DNA of 64,000 nucleotides from Chryseobacterium sp. VAUSW3. Lineage in GTDB: Bacteria > Bacteroidota > Bacteroidia > Flavobacteriales > Weeksellaceae. This document shows positions 34,769 through 43,907 of this stretch, piece after piece (positions within the stretch are counted from its first letter, which is position 1; every line of letters begins with the position of its first letter). The position numbers were made by a program, and so were the translations under genes. The stretch is from positions 238,834 to 302,833 of the forward strand of contig NZ_NIUY01000003.1 of the NCBI RefSeq assembly GCF_002205795.1, written 5' to 3'. Under the pieces are notes generated by a model that saw only the letters and a list, made by a program, of their open reading frames with translations, was not told the origin of the DNA and ran no database searches.

Positions 34769-34871
34769 GATATGCAGCCGTAAGGATCCATATCACCATT
34801 AAAAAACAATAAATAAAAAGATATGGAAACCGCAAGGTTCCATATCACCATTAAAAACAAATAAATAAGTA
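34769..34871 (+). repeat. Tandem leader repeat (2 x about 51 bp) with hairpins and mini-ORFs before mdh
   Basis: Two head-to-tail units, 34769-34819 and 34820-34871, share GATATG, a GTAA/GCAA-capped hairpin, CATATCACCATTAAAAA and an A/T-rich tail CAATAAATAA. In unit 2, GATATGGAA-ACC/GGTTCCATATC pairs around GCAA with one bulge; unit 1 pairs less perfectly around GTAA. The mdh start itself is GATATG, like the head of a third unit. Each unit opens a short reading frame: 3 codons in unit 1 (ATG CAG CCG TAA) and 13 codons in unit 2 (34822-34863). The mdh ribosome-binding region therefore appears to have been duplicated. Confidence 0.8.
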
Positions 34872-34874
34872 GAT

Positions 34875-35801
34875 ATGAAAGTTACCGTTGTAGGTGCAGG
34901 AGCAGTGGGCGCAAGCTGCGCAGAATACATTGCGATGAAAAATTTTGCAGCCGAAGTAGTTTTGGTTGATATTAAAGAAGGTTTTGCCGAAGGAAAGGCA
35001 ATGGATCTGATGCAGACCGCGTCACTGAATGGTTTTGATACCAAAATTACCGGTACCACCGGCGATTACAGCAAAACTGCAGGCTCGAAAGTAGCCGTAA
35101 TCACCTCCGGAATCCCAAGAAAACCGGGTATGACCAGAGAAGAACTCATCGGAATCAACGCAGGAATCGTAAAAGAAGTGACTGCCAATCTGGTAAAACA
35201 TTCTCCGGATGTTATCATTATCGTCGTTTCCAACCCAATGGATACCATGGCGTATCTGGTTCACAAAACTTCAGGACTTCCGAAAAACAAAATTATCGGA
35301 ATGGGTGGAGCCCTGGATTCAGCACGTTTCAAATACAGACTGGCAGAAGCTCTGGAATGCCCGATTTCAGATGTTGACGGGATGGTGATCGCGGCGCACA
35401 GCGACACTGGAATGCTACCGCTGATGAGCAAAGCAACAAGAAACGGCGTTCCTGTAACTGAATTCCTGGATGCTGAAAAACAGGCTTATGTGGAAGAGGA
35501 AACCAAAGTAGGAGGAGCGACATTAACCAAACTGTTAGGAACCTCTGCATGGTATGCACCGGGAGCGGCGGTTTCCGTAATGGTACAGTCGATCCTTTGC
35601 GACCACAAAAAAATGATTCCATGTTCCCTGATGCTCGACGGAGAGTACGGGCAAAGCGATATCTGTTTAGGCGTTCCGGCGATTATCGGTGCTAACGGTG
35701 TTGAAAAAATCGTGGAAATCGCGCTTACAGACGCTGAAAAAGAAAAATTCGAAACAGCTGCCAAGGCGGTAAGAGAAGTAAACGGAGATCTGAAATTCTA
35801 A
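34875..35801 (+). CDS. mdh: Malate dehydrogenase
   Basis: A 308-residue NAD-dependent enzyme of the LDH-like malate dehydrogenase type, converting malate and oxaloacetate in the TCA cycle. It has the Rossmann loop VVGAGAVGASCAEY, NAD contact VDIKEG, the mobile-loop arginines in GIPRKPGMTREEL (substrate binding), VSNPMDTMAY, and the catalytic His in AAHSDTGMLPL. The usual G of AHGD is S in this branch. The ATG at 34875 is the third GATATG in the region. It ends at a strong terminator. Confidence 0.95.
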   Translation: MKVTVVGAGAVGASCAEYIAMKNFAAEVVLVDIKEGFAEGKAMDLMQTASLNGFDTKITGTTGDYSKTAGSKVAVITSGIPRKPGMTREELIGINAGIVKEVTANLVKHSPDVIIIVVSNPMDTMAYLVHKTSGLPKNKIIGMGGALDSARFKYRLAEALECPISDVDGMVIAAHSDTGMLPLMSKATRNGVPVTEFLDAEKQAYVEEETKVGGATLTKLLGTSAWYAPGAAVSVMVQSILCDHKKMIPCSLMLDGEYGQSDICLGVPAIIGANGVEKIVEIALTDAEKEKFETAAKAVREVNGDLKF

Positions 35802-35822
35802 TCCTACTTTTCATATATAGTT

Positions 35823-35852
35823 AAAACCTTCCGTTTTTGGGAAGGTTTTTTC
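35823..35852 (+). terminator. Terminator after mdh
   Basis: The stem AAAACCTTCC/GGGAAGGTTTT is followed by T6 and more T-rich sequence. Confidence 0.88.
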
Positions 35853-35895
35853 TTTTTTTATACTGAAAACAGCCTGAAAACGTAAGGACAAAAAA

Positions 35896-35960
35896 TATTT
35901 TCGTACGTATGAAAAAAAAATTCATTAGTATGAAACAAAAATTCCGTAGTAATGAAATTA
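35896..35960 (+). repeat. Three imperfect 21-22 bp tandem units
   Basis: The strings around TACGTATGAAA, TTAGTATGAAA and GTAGTAATGAAA recur with ATG at 35909, 35930 and 35952, that is every 21-22 bp, each followed by A-rich sequence and AATTC. It is part of the gene-free stretch 35853-36509, in which no credible coding frame is seen. Confidence 0.5.
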
Positions 35961-36281
35961 AAAAATGTACGAAGGGAATTAAAAATCCTCCAAAACCGAC
36001 TCGAAATGTCCCAAGCACAAAAATTTCAGCATAAAAATTGGGAAAATCACGCCCTAAAACTTCCCAAAAGAGTCTTTTTTAACCGAAATTCTTTGGTTTT
36101 CAGACAGATTTGGCGTCAAAAAAGCCAATATTTTCTATATCTTAACTTAAATTTTGCACTTCCGGTACATACAAGAGAGTCACTCCTTCAGATGTAAAAA
36201 GTACTGTTATATAGCGTTTTCAGGATGTTCTATAATATTTGTAGTTAGTTGAGGACAGGTCACAAATTGGTCATCTCTATA

Positions 36282-36362
36282 GATGCTTCATGGATGCTTC
36301 ATGGATACTTCATGGATAGTTCATGAGTAGTTCATAGATAGCTTTTTCATGGATATTTCACA
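36282..36362 (+). repeat. 11-bp tandem repeat array (GATGCTTCATG type)
   Basis: Seven consecutive units, mostly exactly 11 bp: two identical GATGCTTCATG, then GATACTTCATG, GATAGTTCATG, AGTAGTTCATA, a 15-bp variant and GATATTTCACA. The constant part is TTCAT. The array lies in the mdh-ilvA gap about 150 bp beyond the ilvA stop. The period is close to one helical turn, so the TTCAT motifs face one side of the DNA. Confidence 0.8.
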
Positions 36363-36509
36363 AATGAAGTATGAGTCGAAGATTTAAAAAATTAATAAAA
36401 AATTCCCCCAATGCAGAGAGCACTTCCAAGAAAAATGACTTTGAAAAGCAACCCGCACTTGACCGGTAAGATTTGCCCAACTGCCCGGACGATCTCTTCA
36501 CTTCAAACG

Positions 36510-37754
36510 CTACAAAATTAAATGGGTAAACAGCTCCTTCTGTTCATTCAGGTGCTGATAGCTGATCTTTTTGTTTTTCATTTTTTCCTCCAGGGTACCT
36601 AAATCTGAATGGGATTTCAGTTCAATTCCCACCACTGCAGGCCCGTCTTCCCGGTTATTCTTTTTGGTGAACTGGAAATAAGTAATATCATCATGTGCTC
36701 CCAGTATATCATTTACAAATTCTCTTAACGCACCAGGCCGTTGCGGAAATTTAATGATAAAGTAATGTTTTAAACCTTCAAACATCAGAGATCGCTCTTT
36801 TATTTCTTCCATTCTTGTGATGTCGTTGTTGCTGCCACTCACAATACACACCACATTTTTACCTTCGAGCTGCGTTCTGTACAGATCCAGCGCAGCAATG
36901 CTTAACGCTCCCGCAGGTTCTACAACAATGGCTTCTTCGTTATACAGACGCAGAATCGTAGAGCAGACTTTCCCTTCCGGAACCGCGATGACTTCATCTA
37001 AAAGGTTCTGACAGATTTCAAATGTTTTATCACCGACTCTTTTTACGGCAGCTCCGTCTACAAATTTATCGATATCGGTTAATGCCGTGTTTTTACCATT
37101 TTCCAGTGATGTTTTCATTGATGCAGCACCTTCCGGTTCCACCCCTATGAGTTTGGTTTCCGGACTTAACTGTTTAAAGACCGTCGCCACTCCCGCAGCC
37201 AGGCCACCACCACCCACCGGAAAAAATAGAAAATCAATAGGCTCTTTGGTGTCTTCCAGAATTTCCAAACCTACCGTTCCCTGTCCGGAAATGACGGATT
37301 CATCGTCAAACGGATGAACGAAAACTGCATTTTTTGTCTGACTGTATTGAAGTGCTTCATTGTAGGCATCATCAAAAGTATCGCCTTTCAGTACCACCTC
37401 GATATGTTCTTTGCCGAAGAGCTTTACCTGTTTTATTTTTTGTGCCGGCGTGGTAACAGGCATATAGATAACCGCGTTTATATTCAGTTTTCTACACGCG
37501 AAAGCAACACCCTGGGCGTGATTTCCGGCACTTGCACATACCACCCCGGATTTTGCGTCGTTTTCACTAAGGCTGCTTATTTTATGATAGGCACCGCGTA
37601 GTTTATAGGAGCGTACCGGCTGTAAATCTTCCCGTTTTAAGTAAACCTGAGCGGCAAACCGCTCGCTCAGGTTTTCGTTTTTCATAAGAGGCGTATGAAC
37701 CGACACTCCTTTAAGGTTTTCGGCCGCTGCTCTTATATTTTCTAAACTGATCAT
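36510..37754 (-). CDS. ilvA: Threonine deaminase (biosynthetic, ACT domain)
   Basis: A 414-residue PLP enzyme that makes 2-oxobutanoate from threonine, the committed step of isoleucine synthesis. The PLP lysine is in RSYKLRGAY near residue 52; the glycine loop is PVGGGGLAAG; the C-terminal 80 residues form one ACT regulatory domain (HYFIIKFPQRPGALREFVNDIL) for feedback control. The ATG at 37754 overlaps the ilvC stop in ATGA; a longer frame from 37799 would run into ilvC and is rejected. It is the last gene of the ilv operon, as expected for an operon controlled by isoleucine leader peptides. No strong terminator was seen after it. Confidence 0.93.
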   Translation of the reverse strand: MISLENIRAAAENLKGVSVHTPLMKNENLSERFAAQVYLKREDLQPVRSYKLRGAYHKISSLSENDAKSGVVCASAGNHAQGVAFACRKLNINAVIYMPVTTPAQKIKQVKLFGKEHIEVVLKGDTFDDAYNEALQYSQTKNAVFVHPFDDESVISGQGTVGLEILEDTKEPIDFLFFPVGGGGLAAGVATVFKQLSPETKLIGVEPEGAASMKTSLENGKNTALTDIDKFVDGAAVKRVGDKTFEICQNLLDEVIAVPEGKVCSTILRLYNEEAIVVEPAGALSIAALDLYRTQLEGKNVVCIVSGSNNDITRMEEIKERSLMFEGLKHYFIIKFPQRPGALREFVNDILGAHDDITYFQFTKKNNREDGPAVVGIELKSHSDLGTLEEKMKNKKISYQHLNEQKELFTHLIL

Positions 37755-38797
37755 GTGGTTTGAGGTCTTAATTTTCGGACTTGCATGCCGGTTTGCCAAA
37801 GTTCGCTTTGATGGATCTCTTGGAGTTCTTCGTTGAGTTTTTCTCTGTAATCCGGCTTGCTGTTGGCTTCGATCACAATTGCGGCTTCTTTTCCGGACAG
37901 CACATGGTCATATAATTCATTAAAGACAGGAGTGGTGGCTTCTCTGAATCTTCCTTTCCAGTCCAGTGCTCCGCGTTGTGCGGTCGTACTGCAATTGGCA
38001 AACATCCAGTCCATTCCGTTTTCCGCCACCAAAGGCATCAGACTTTGGGTAAGCTCTTCCACGGTTTCATTGAAGGCTTCACTTGGCGAATGTCCGCGTT
38101 CGCGGAGCACTTGGTACTGGGCCTCAAAAACACCTGCGATCGCCCCCATCAGAACGCCCCGTTCGCCAGTCAGATCGCTGTATACTTCTTTTTGAAAAGT
38201 GGTTTCAAACAGATAACCCGAACCGATGGCAATGCCTAATGCCAGCGCTTTTTCTTCAGCTTTTCCGGTTGCATCCTGAAAAACGGCATAACTGGAGTTT
38301 AACCCTTGCCCTTTTAAAAATAAGGTTCTCAGCGATGTTCCCGAACCTTTCGGTGCCACTAGAAAAACATCAACCTCTTTAGGCGGCACGATGCCTGTTT
38401 TTTCGTGAAAAGTAACACCAAATCCGTGCGAAAAATACAGCGCTTTCCCTGGGGTCAAATGTTTTTTCATGGTTTCCCATGCCTGGATCTGCCCGGCATC
38501 CGACAGTAAATTCATAAGGAGCGTTCCTTTTTCGCATGCGGTTTCCACATCGAAAAGGGTTTCATCTTCCACCCACCCGTCTGCTAGCGCTTTCTCCCAA
38601 CTCCTGGTTCCTTTTCTTTGCCCGACAATTACTTTTACTCCATTGTCTTTCAGATTCAGGGCCTGTCCCGGACCCTGCACTCCGTAACCGATGACCGCTA
38701 CCGTTTCGTTTTTTAATATTTCTCTCGCTTTTTCAGGGGAAAACTCTTCCCGGGTTACGACATTTTCCGTCACGCCGCCAAAATTTAATTGTGCCAT
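37751..38797 (-). CDS. ilvC: Ketol-acid reductoisomerase
   Basis: A 348-residue enzyme that isomerises and reduces acetolactate or acetohydroxybutyrate with NAD(P)H. It has the Rossmann motif VIGYGVQGPGQALNL, then GQRKGTRSW, whose basic and small residues contact the cofactor phosphate, and the metal-binding acidic residues in QKEVYSDLTGERGVLMG and AFNETVEELTQSL. It is slightly longer than the 330-residue class I norm. It overlaps ilvA by 4 nt and follows ilvN by 15 nt. Confidence 0.95.
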   Translation of the reverse strand: MAQLNFGGVTENVVTREEFSPEKAREILKNETVAVIGYGVQGPGQALNLKDNGVKVIVGQRKGTRSWEKALADGWVEDETLFDVETACEKGTLLMNLLSDAGQIQAWETMKKHLTPGKALYFSHGFGVTFHEKTGIVPPKEVDVFLVAPKGSGTSLRTLFLKGQGLNSSYAVFQDATGKAEEKALALGIAIGSGYLFETTFQKEVYSDLTGERGVLMGAIAGVFEAQYQVLRERGHSPSEAFNETVEELTQSLMPLVAENGMDWMFANCSTTAQRGALDWKGRFREATTPVFNELYDHVLSGKEAAIVIEANSKPDYREKLNEELQEIHQSELWQTGMQVRKLRPQTT

Positions 38798-38812
38798 TAA
38801 TTATTGATTTTT

Positions 38813-39352
38813 TTAATTCAGTTCTAATTCTTTTAAATAAGTGCTTAAGTCTTTCATCGGTTTGGTTACGGCCACCCGGCCGGAGCAGGCAAATTCCAGA
38901 ATACCAAATGGTTTCAGTTTTTCAAATAATACCTGGTTTTCGGCTTTATGTCCTGTTTTTTCAATGATGATGAAATCGGGATCTACCGTAAGAATCTTCG
39001 CGCTGTTTTGCCGTACTACCTGCTCTACATCGTTTGACTTAAATCCGGTTGTTTTTATTTTATACAGCGCAATCTCCTGATGTACCACTTGCTCATCCGT
39101 GTGCACAAAGACTTTCAACACATCGATTAATTTGTCTGTCTGACCCACCACTTTATCAATTTTTTCTCTTGTAGTTCTCAGAACGATAGTGTAGCGGTGG
39201 ACGTTTTTTACTTCAGTTTCCGAAGCCGTGATGCTGTCGATGTTTAAATGGCGTCTTGTAAAGATGATGGTAATACGGTTGAGCATGCCGATGGTGTTTT
39301 CCGTAAATATGAATACGGTAAAAGTTTGATCTGGGGTTTCCATTTTGTCCAT
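38813..39352 (-). CDS. ilvN: Acetolactate synthase small (regulatory) subunit
   Basis: A 179-residue regulatory subunit with an N-terminal ACT domain (TFTVFIFTENTIGMLNRITIIFTRRHLNIDSITAS, family position of the valine-binding glycine/asparagine turn) and the C-terminal ALS_ss domain (residues 90-179). It activates IlvB and confers feedback inhibition. The gene starts 9 nt after ilvB. Confidence 0.93.
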   Translation of the reverse strand: MDKMETPDQTFTVFIFTENTIGMLNRITIIFTRRHLNIDSITASETEVKNVHRYTIVLRTTREKIDKVVGQTDKLIDVLKVFVHTDEQVVHQEIALYKIKTTGFKSNDVEQVVRQNSAKILTVDPDFIIIEKTGHKAENQVLFEKLKPFGILEFACSGRVAVTKPMKDLSTYLKELELN

Positions 39353-39361
39353 TTTTTTAAA

Positions 39362-41098
39362 TTATTGTAATCGGATTTCAGATACAGAGGCGCCGGTGGG
39401 CACCATCGGGAACACATTGTCTTCTCTGGCTACTTTCACCTCCAGCAGAAAGGCGTTTTCTGTGTTTAAAAGTCGGTCCAGTGCGTCGTTCAAATCTTCC
39501 TGTTTTTCTACTTTTTCTCCTCTGATGTTGTACGAAGCCGCGAGTGCAACAAAATCCGGACTTTGAATGTCGGTAAATGAATATCTTTTTTCAAAGAACA
39601 TTTGCTGCCATTGCCTCACCATTCCTAAATAACCATTGTTTAAGATGATGATTTTCACGCCGGTACTGTTCTGCATAATGGTTCCCAGTTCCTGTAAAGT
39701 CATTTGGAAACCACCATCGCCAATGATGGCAACAACCTGCTTTTCAGGATTTGCCATTTTTGCTCCGATCGCTGCAGGAAGCGCAAATCCCATCGTACCC
39801 AATCCGCCGGAGGTAACATTGCTTTTGGTTTGATTGTATTGATAGAACTGCGCCGCCATCATTTGATGTTGCCCTACATCGGTGACGATCACTGCATTGC
39901 CGTTGGTTTTCCCGGAAAGTAAATCAATCACCAAATCCATTCTAAGCTCATCTGAAAATTCTTTTTTTCTGTTTTCAGACAATACATCCAGTTCATTTTG
40001 TTTTGCATGATGAAATTCATCCAGCCAATTCTGATGACTTTGTTGCTCGGCCAACTCAGTTAATATGGTCAGGGCATCTTTAGCGTCGGCTAAGACCCCG
40101 ATATCTGCTTTGATGATTTTATTGATTTCGGCAGCATCAATGTCGATGTGGATCACTTTTGCCTGTTTTGCATATCGCGAAACATCACCCGTTACCCGGT
40201 CGTCGAAACGCATACCGACTGCCAGCAAGACATCGCATTCATTGGTTTTTACGTTCGGTGCGTAATTGCCGTGCATTCCTACCATTCCCACAAACAGAGG
40301 ATGATGACCTGGAAACGCTCCTAAACCCAGTAGGGTAGAGGCGACCGGAATTCCCGTTTTTTCAGCAAATGTCAACAGTTCTTCTTCCGCATTGGCAAGC
40401 ATAATTCCCTGTCCGATAATCATCAGAGGTTTTTTCGCTTTGTTCAATACCGCTGCCGCGGTCTGTACCTGTTCTAAATTTAGTTTTACTTCCGGTTGGT
40501 AACTTCTGACGGCGGAGCACTTTCTGTACAGAAAATCCACTGACTCAAACTGGGCATCTTTGGTAATATCCACCAGTACCGGACCGGGTCGCCCGGAACC
40601 TGCGATGTAAAAAGCTTTGGCTAGGACCGGAGCAATATCTTCTGCTTTCGTTACCTGGCAATTCCATTTTGTCACGGGCATTGAAATTCCCATGACATCT
40701 GTTTCCTGAAAAGCGTCGGTCCCCAAAAGATGCGAGGCCACCTGCCCCGTAATACAGACCAAAGGAGTGGAATCTATTAAAGCATCTGCCAATCCGGTGA
40801 TTAAATTAGTGGCGCCCGGGCCGGAAGTGGCGAATACGACTCCTGTTTTTCCCGAAGTTCTGGCAAAACCCTGTGCTGCGTGAATCGCCCCCTGTTCGTG
40901 GCGGGTAAGGATGTGCTTCACTTCCTGCGCATGGTGAAAAAGTGCGTCGTAAACCGGCATAATAGCGCCGCCCGGGTACCCGAAAACAGTGTTTACCCCT
41001 TCTGCTTTCAAACTTTGTATCACCGCTTCAGAACCGTTCATTTTTTGTTTTTGCACAGATTTATTCTGGTCTTTTTTTGATAATATTGTTGTTTCCAT
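39362..41098 (-). CDS. ilvB: Acetolactate synthase large (catalytic) subunit
   Basis: A 578-residue thiamine-diphosphate enzyme that condenses pyruvate with pyruvate or 2-oxobutanoate. The catalytic glutamate is in RHEQGAIHAAQGFAR near residue 67; the ThDP/Mg motif is GDGGFQMTLQEL...NNGYLGMVRQWQ. The central domain carries FAD-contact features (VGMRFDDRVTGD). N-terminal residues 1-18 are extra and polar. It is located between ilvD and ilvN in the operon. Confidence 0.95.
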   Translation of the reverse strand: METTILSKKDQNKSVQKQKMNGSEAVIQSLKAEGVNTVFGYPGGAIMPVYDALFHHAQEVKHILTRHEQGAIHAAQGFARTSGKTGVVFATSGPGATNLITGLADALIDSTPLVCITGQVASHLLGTDAFQETDVMGISMPVTKWNCQVTKAEDIAPVLAKAFYIAGSGRPGPVLVDITKDAQFESVDFLYRKCSAVRSYQPEVKLNLEQVQTAAAVLNKAKKPLMIIGQGIMLANAEEELLTFAEKTGIPVASTLLGLGAFPGHHPLFVGMVGMHGNYAPNVKTNECDVLLAVGMRFDDRVTGDVSRYAKQAKVIHIDIDAAEINKIIKADIGVLADAKDALTILTELAEQQSHQNWLDEFHHAKQNELDVLSENRKKEFSDELRMDLVIDLLSGKTNGNAVIVTDVGQHQMMAAQFYQYNQTKSNVTSGGLGTMGFALPAAIGAKMANPEKQVVAIIGDGGFQMTLQELGTIMQNSTGVKIIILNNGYLGMVRQWQQMFFEKRYSFTDIQSPDFVALAASYNIRGEKVEKQEDLNDALDRLLNTENAFLLEVKVAREDNVFPMVPTGASVSEIRLQ

Positions 41099-41103
41099 TG
41101 TTT

Positions 41104-42780
41104 TTATTTATCGGTTACACAGCCAGTAGAAGCACTGGACACAGATTTTGCATATTTGTACAGCACGCCCCGTTTCACTTTGAGCGGTGGGGCTGTCCAT
41201 TCTGATTTTCGGTGTTGCAGTTCCGCCTCACTTACCTTCAGATTAACCAGCCTGTTCTTCACATCAATGGTGATCACATCACCATTTTGAACCAAAGCAA
41301 TGTTTCCTCCTTCAATAGCTTCCGGGCAAATGTGTCCGACCACAAATCCATGCGTTCCTCCTGAAAACCGCCCATCGGTAATGAGGGCCACATCATTTCC
41401 CAGACCGGCGCCCATCAAAGCTGAAGTTGGTTTCAGCATTTCCGGCATTCCGGGTCCGCCTTTTGGCCCACAGTAACGGATAACCACCACATCACCTTTC
41501 TGTATTTCACCGTTTTCGATGGCCGTATTGGTGCTTTGTTCATCGTCGAAAACTTTGGCTTTGCCTTCAAAAAAATCACCTTCTTTACCGCTGATTTTCG
41601 CAACACTTCCTTCGGTGGCAAGGTTCCCGTAAAGAATCTGTAAATGTCCGGTTGATTTTACAGGCTGATCCAGTGTTCTGAATACCTCTTGCCCTGGACT
41701 TAATCCCGGAATGTTTTCTAAGTTTTCAGCAATTGTTTTTCCGGTAACGGTTAAACAGTCACCATGAAGCAGGCCTTTTTCCAACAGGTATTTCATCACG
41801 GCAGGGGTGCCGCCTACCTGGTGCAGATCTTCCATCAGGTATTTTCCGCTGGGTTTTAAGTCGCCCAAAACCGGCAGTTTATCGCTCATTTTCTGAAAAT
41901 CATCAATGCTTAATTCCAACCCAACCGAATCTGCCATTGCGATTAAATGCAGTACCGCATTGGTAGAACCGCCCAAAACCACTACCATGGTAAGGGCATT
42001 TTCAAATGCTTTTGGGGTCATAATATCTGATGGCTTAATGTCCTTTTCCAGCAACACACGGAGTGCTGCACCTGTCTCCAGACACTCCCTGTGTTTTACC
42101 TCATCTACCGCAGGATTAGACGAACTGTAAGGCAGGCTCATCCCCAAAGTTTCAATCGCGGAAGCAAGGGTGTTGGCCGTATACATTCCGCCACAGGCAC
42201 CCGCCCCGGGACATGCGCAGCGGATGGTTCCGTTATAGTCTTCCTCCGAAATACTGTTGTTTATTTTTGCTCCCAAAGCTTCAAAAGCCGAGACAATATT
42301 CAGTTTTTTATCTTTATAATTTCCTGAGTGAATACTGCCTCCATACACCATCAGTCCCGGACGGTTCAAACGGCCCAAAGCGATGACAGAACCCGGCATG
42401 TTTTTGTCACAACCCACCACTGCCGCAACAGCATCATAATACTGTGCATTGACCACCGTTTCGATGGAATCAGCAATTACATCGCGGGAAACAAGGGAAT
42501 AGCGCATCCCGTCGGTTCCATTGGCCATTCCGTCACTCACCCCGATGGTATGAAAGATCAGTCCAACCAAACCGGCTTCCTGAACTCCTTTTTTTACGGT
42601 TTTGGCTAAACCGTTCAAGTGCATATTGCACGTATTTCCTTCGTACCCCGTGCTTACAATTCCGACCTGCGCTTTTTCCATATCGGCATCTGTAAGCCCT
42701 ATTCCGTAGAGCATAGCCTTGGAAGCTGGCTGTCCTGGATTTTGGGTGAAGGTTTTACTATATGTGTTGAGTGCTTTCAT
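41104..42780 (-). CDS. ilvD: Dihydroxy-acid dehydratase
   Basis: A 558-residue iron-sulfur enzyme of IlvD/Edd type. Cluster cysteines lie in GNTCNMH near 50, VGCDKNMPG near 120, and [17 protein letters not shown] near 190. It dehydrates dihydroxy-acids to the keto-acids of valine and isoleucine. The ATG at 42780 sits within the ilvE stop (ATGA overlap); the longer frame to 42867 only re-reads ilvE and is rejected. The oxygen-labile cluster makes it an iron-demanding step. Confidence 0.95.
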   Translation of the reverse strand: MKALNTYSKTFTQNPGQPASKAMLYGIGLTDADMEKAQVGIVSTGYEGNTCNMHLNGLAKTVKKGVQEAGLVGLIFHTIGVSDGMANGTDGMRYSLVSRDVIADSIETVVNAQYYDAVAAVVGCDKNMPGSVIALGRLNRPGLMVYGGSIHSGNYKDKKLNIVSAFEALGAKINNSISEEDYNGTIRCACPGAGACGGMYTANTLASAIETLGMSLPYSSSNPAVDEVKHRECLETGAALRVLLEKDIKPSDIMTPKAFENALTMVVVLGGSTNAVLHLIAMADSVGLELSIDDFQKMSDKLPVLGDLKPSGKYLMEDLHQVGGTPAVMKYLLEKGLLHGDCLTVTGKTIAENLENIPGLSPGQEVFRTLDQPVKSTGHLQILYGNLATEGSVAKISGKEGDFFEGKAKVFDDEQSTNTAIENGEIQKGDVVVIRYCGPKGGPGMPEMLKPTSALMGAGLGNDVALITDGRFSGGTHGFVVGHICPEAIEGGNIALVQNGDVITIDVKNRLVNLKVSEAELQHRKSEWTAPPLKVKRGVLYKYAKSVSSASTGCVTDK

Positions 42781-43670
42781 ACCGTTTCTGTATTTAAGGT
42801 GTTTACGGTGTTTCTCACTTTTTGAGCATAGGCGGTCTGCAGTTGGTAGCCCAGGGATTTTTTCCACTCCAGAGGAAATTGATAATCATCTACTGATGCT
42901 ATTCCCACCACTTCGGCAGCTGTTCCGCAGTAAAATGCGCTGTCGGCTTGTAATAAATCTTCTTTAGTAAAATTTCCTTGTTGTACCTCCAATCCTAATT
43001 GTTCGGCTAATTCCAAAACCGTAGATCTGGTGATTCCCGGAAGGATATTTCCCAATTGAGGCGTGAATAATTTTCCCTCTTTTTCAAAAAATAAATTCGC
43101 TCCCGGACCTTCAGCTAAAAAACCATCGCTATCCAACAGCAAGGCTTCATCAAAACCTTTATCTTTTGCTTCGGTAGTTGCCAAGATAGAATTGACATAA
43201 TGACCGCAGATTTTTGCTTCGATATGGATGGATTTTGGATGCGGACGACAATAGGAAGAAACCGTTAAGCGCAATAATTTTTCACCTAAATAAGCTCCCC
43301 AATCCCACACAGCGATCATCAGCGAAACGCTCGTAGGTTTTGTCAAACTCATATTTGGGGCGCAATATACCAGCGGTCGGATGTAGGCATTCTTTAAATT
43401 GTTTTTTTCCAGCAATTCGTAGGTGGCTTCAACTAATTCTTGAACTGTATAATCCAAAGGAATTTTCACCAGTTCGCAGGATTTTTTTAAACGTTCGTAA
43501 TGTTCTTCGGCTTTAAAAACCTTGGTTCCGTGTTCTGTTTCGTAAGAACGGATGCCTTCAAAAGCACCATAACCATAATGAAGGGTTTGACCATACAGAT
43601 CGGTTGTAGATTCGGTGGCTTTTACAAATTTTCCGTCCAGATAAAGGACTGTTTCGTTGTTGAAATACAT
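42777..43670 (-). CDS. ilvE: Branched-chain amino acid aminotransferase
   Basis: A 297-residue fold-type IV PLP enzyme. [15 protein letters not shown] is the substrate-side motif; the PLP lysine lies in [13 protein letters not shown] near 155; the family signature [21 protein letters not shown] follows, with [13 protein letters not shown] binding the cofactor phosphate. It makes valine, leucine and isoleucine from their keto-acids. It is the first structural gene of the operon, 42 nt after the second attenuator's T run. Confidence 0.94.
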   Translation of the reverse strand: MYFNNETVLYLDGKFVKATESTTDLYGQTLHYGYGAFEGIRSYETEHGTKVFKAEEHYERLKKSCELVKIPLDYTVQELVEATYELLEKNNLKNAYIRPLVYCAPNMSLTKPTSVSLMIAVWDWGAYLGEKLLRLTVSSYCRPHPKSIHIEAKICGHYVNSILATTEAKDKGFDEALLLDSDGFLAEGPGANLFFEKEGKLFTPQLGNILPGITRSTVLELAEQLGLEVQQGNFTKEDLLQADSAFYCGTAAEVVGIASVDDYQFPLEWKKSLGYQLQTAYAQKVRNTVNTLNTETV

Positions 43671-43711
43671 TGTTTTTTACTTTTTTATTGAGTTGATAAT
43701 TGATTTTTAGG

Positions 43712-43747
43712 AATAAAAAAAAGCCTTTCCCGAAATGAGAAAGGCTT
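43712..43747 (-). terminator. Attenuator 2 terminator of the ilv operon
   Basis: On the minus strand, AAGCCTTTC pairs with GAAAGGCTT around an 9-nt loop, followed by a T run (complement of A-rich 43714-43720). The 5' arm can instead pair as GCCTTTCTC (43745-43737) with GAGAGATGC (43774-43766), eight of nine positions, an antiterminator that overlaps the end of leader peptide 2. Confidence 0.85.
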
Positions 43748-43772
43748 ACAGTTTGGCATACAGCAGCATCTC

Positions 43773-43829
43773 TCACGGTGGCGAGTTGATAATAATGCTG
43801 ATAATAATATTGTTGGTATATAAATTCAT
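43773..43829 (-). CDS. ilv leader peptide 2 (isoleucine-rich)
   Basis: An 18-codon ORF, product MNLYTNNIIISIIINSPP, with six isoleucine codons in a seven-codon window (ATT ATT ATC AGC ATT ATT ATC). It ends TGA at 43773, inside the antiterminator arm 43766-43774. Ribosomes that finish the peptide cover this arm and let the terminator at 43712-43747 form. Ribosomes stalled for isoleucyl-tRNA leave it free. This is the layout of classical transcription attenuation. A longer frame in another phase (from 43848) reads Tyr/Gln codons and is not favoured. Confidence 0.85.
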   Translation of the reverse strand: MNLYTNNIIISIIINSPP

Positions 43830-43848
43830 TTTCTTGTTTTAATTTCAT

Positions 43849-43880
43849 AAAAAAAGCCTCCTGATTTCTCGGGAGGCTTT
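43849..43880 (-). terminator. Attenuator 1 terminator of the ilv operon
   Basis: On the minus strand, AAAGCCTCC pairs with GGAGGCTTT (9 bp) around a 10-nt loop and is followed by seven T. The 5' arm CCTCCC (43876-43871) can instead pair with GGGAGG (43918-43913) within leader peptide 1. Confidence 0.85.
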
Positions 43881-43907
43881 CAAATATATCTTTCGATTAC
43901 ATCAAAA

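Noticed and set aside
35952..36197. An 81-codon plus-strand frame in the mdh-ilvA gap
   Set aside because: It starts in A-rich tandem repeats, has a random-looking basic composition and no recognisable motif or ribosome-binding context.
36282..36362. CRISPR array
   Set aside because: Units are 11 bp and directly adjacent, with no spacers; no cas genes are in the window.
43558..43848. A 96-codon minus-strand frame through the second ilv attenuator
   Set aside because: It begins right after a terminator T run, reads Tyr/Gln codons, crosses the next terminator and overlaps ilvE. The Ile-rich 18-codon ORF in another frame explains the region far better.
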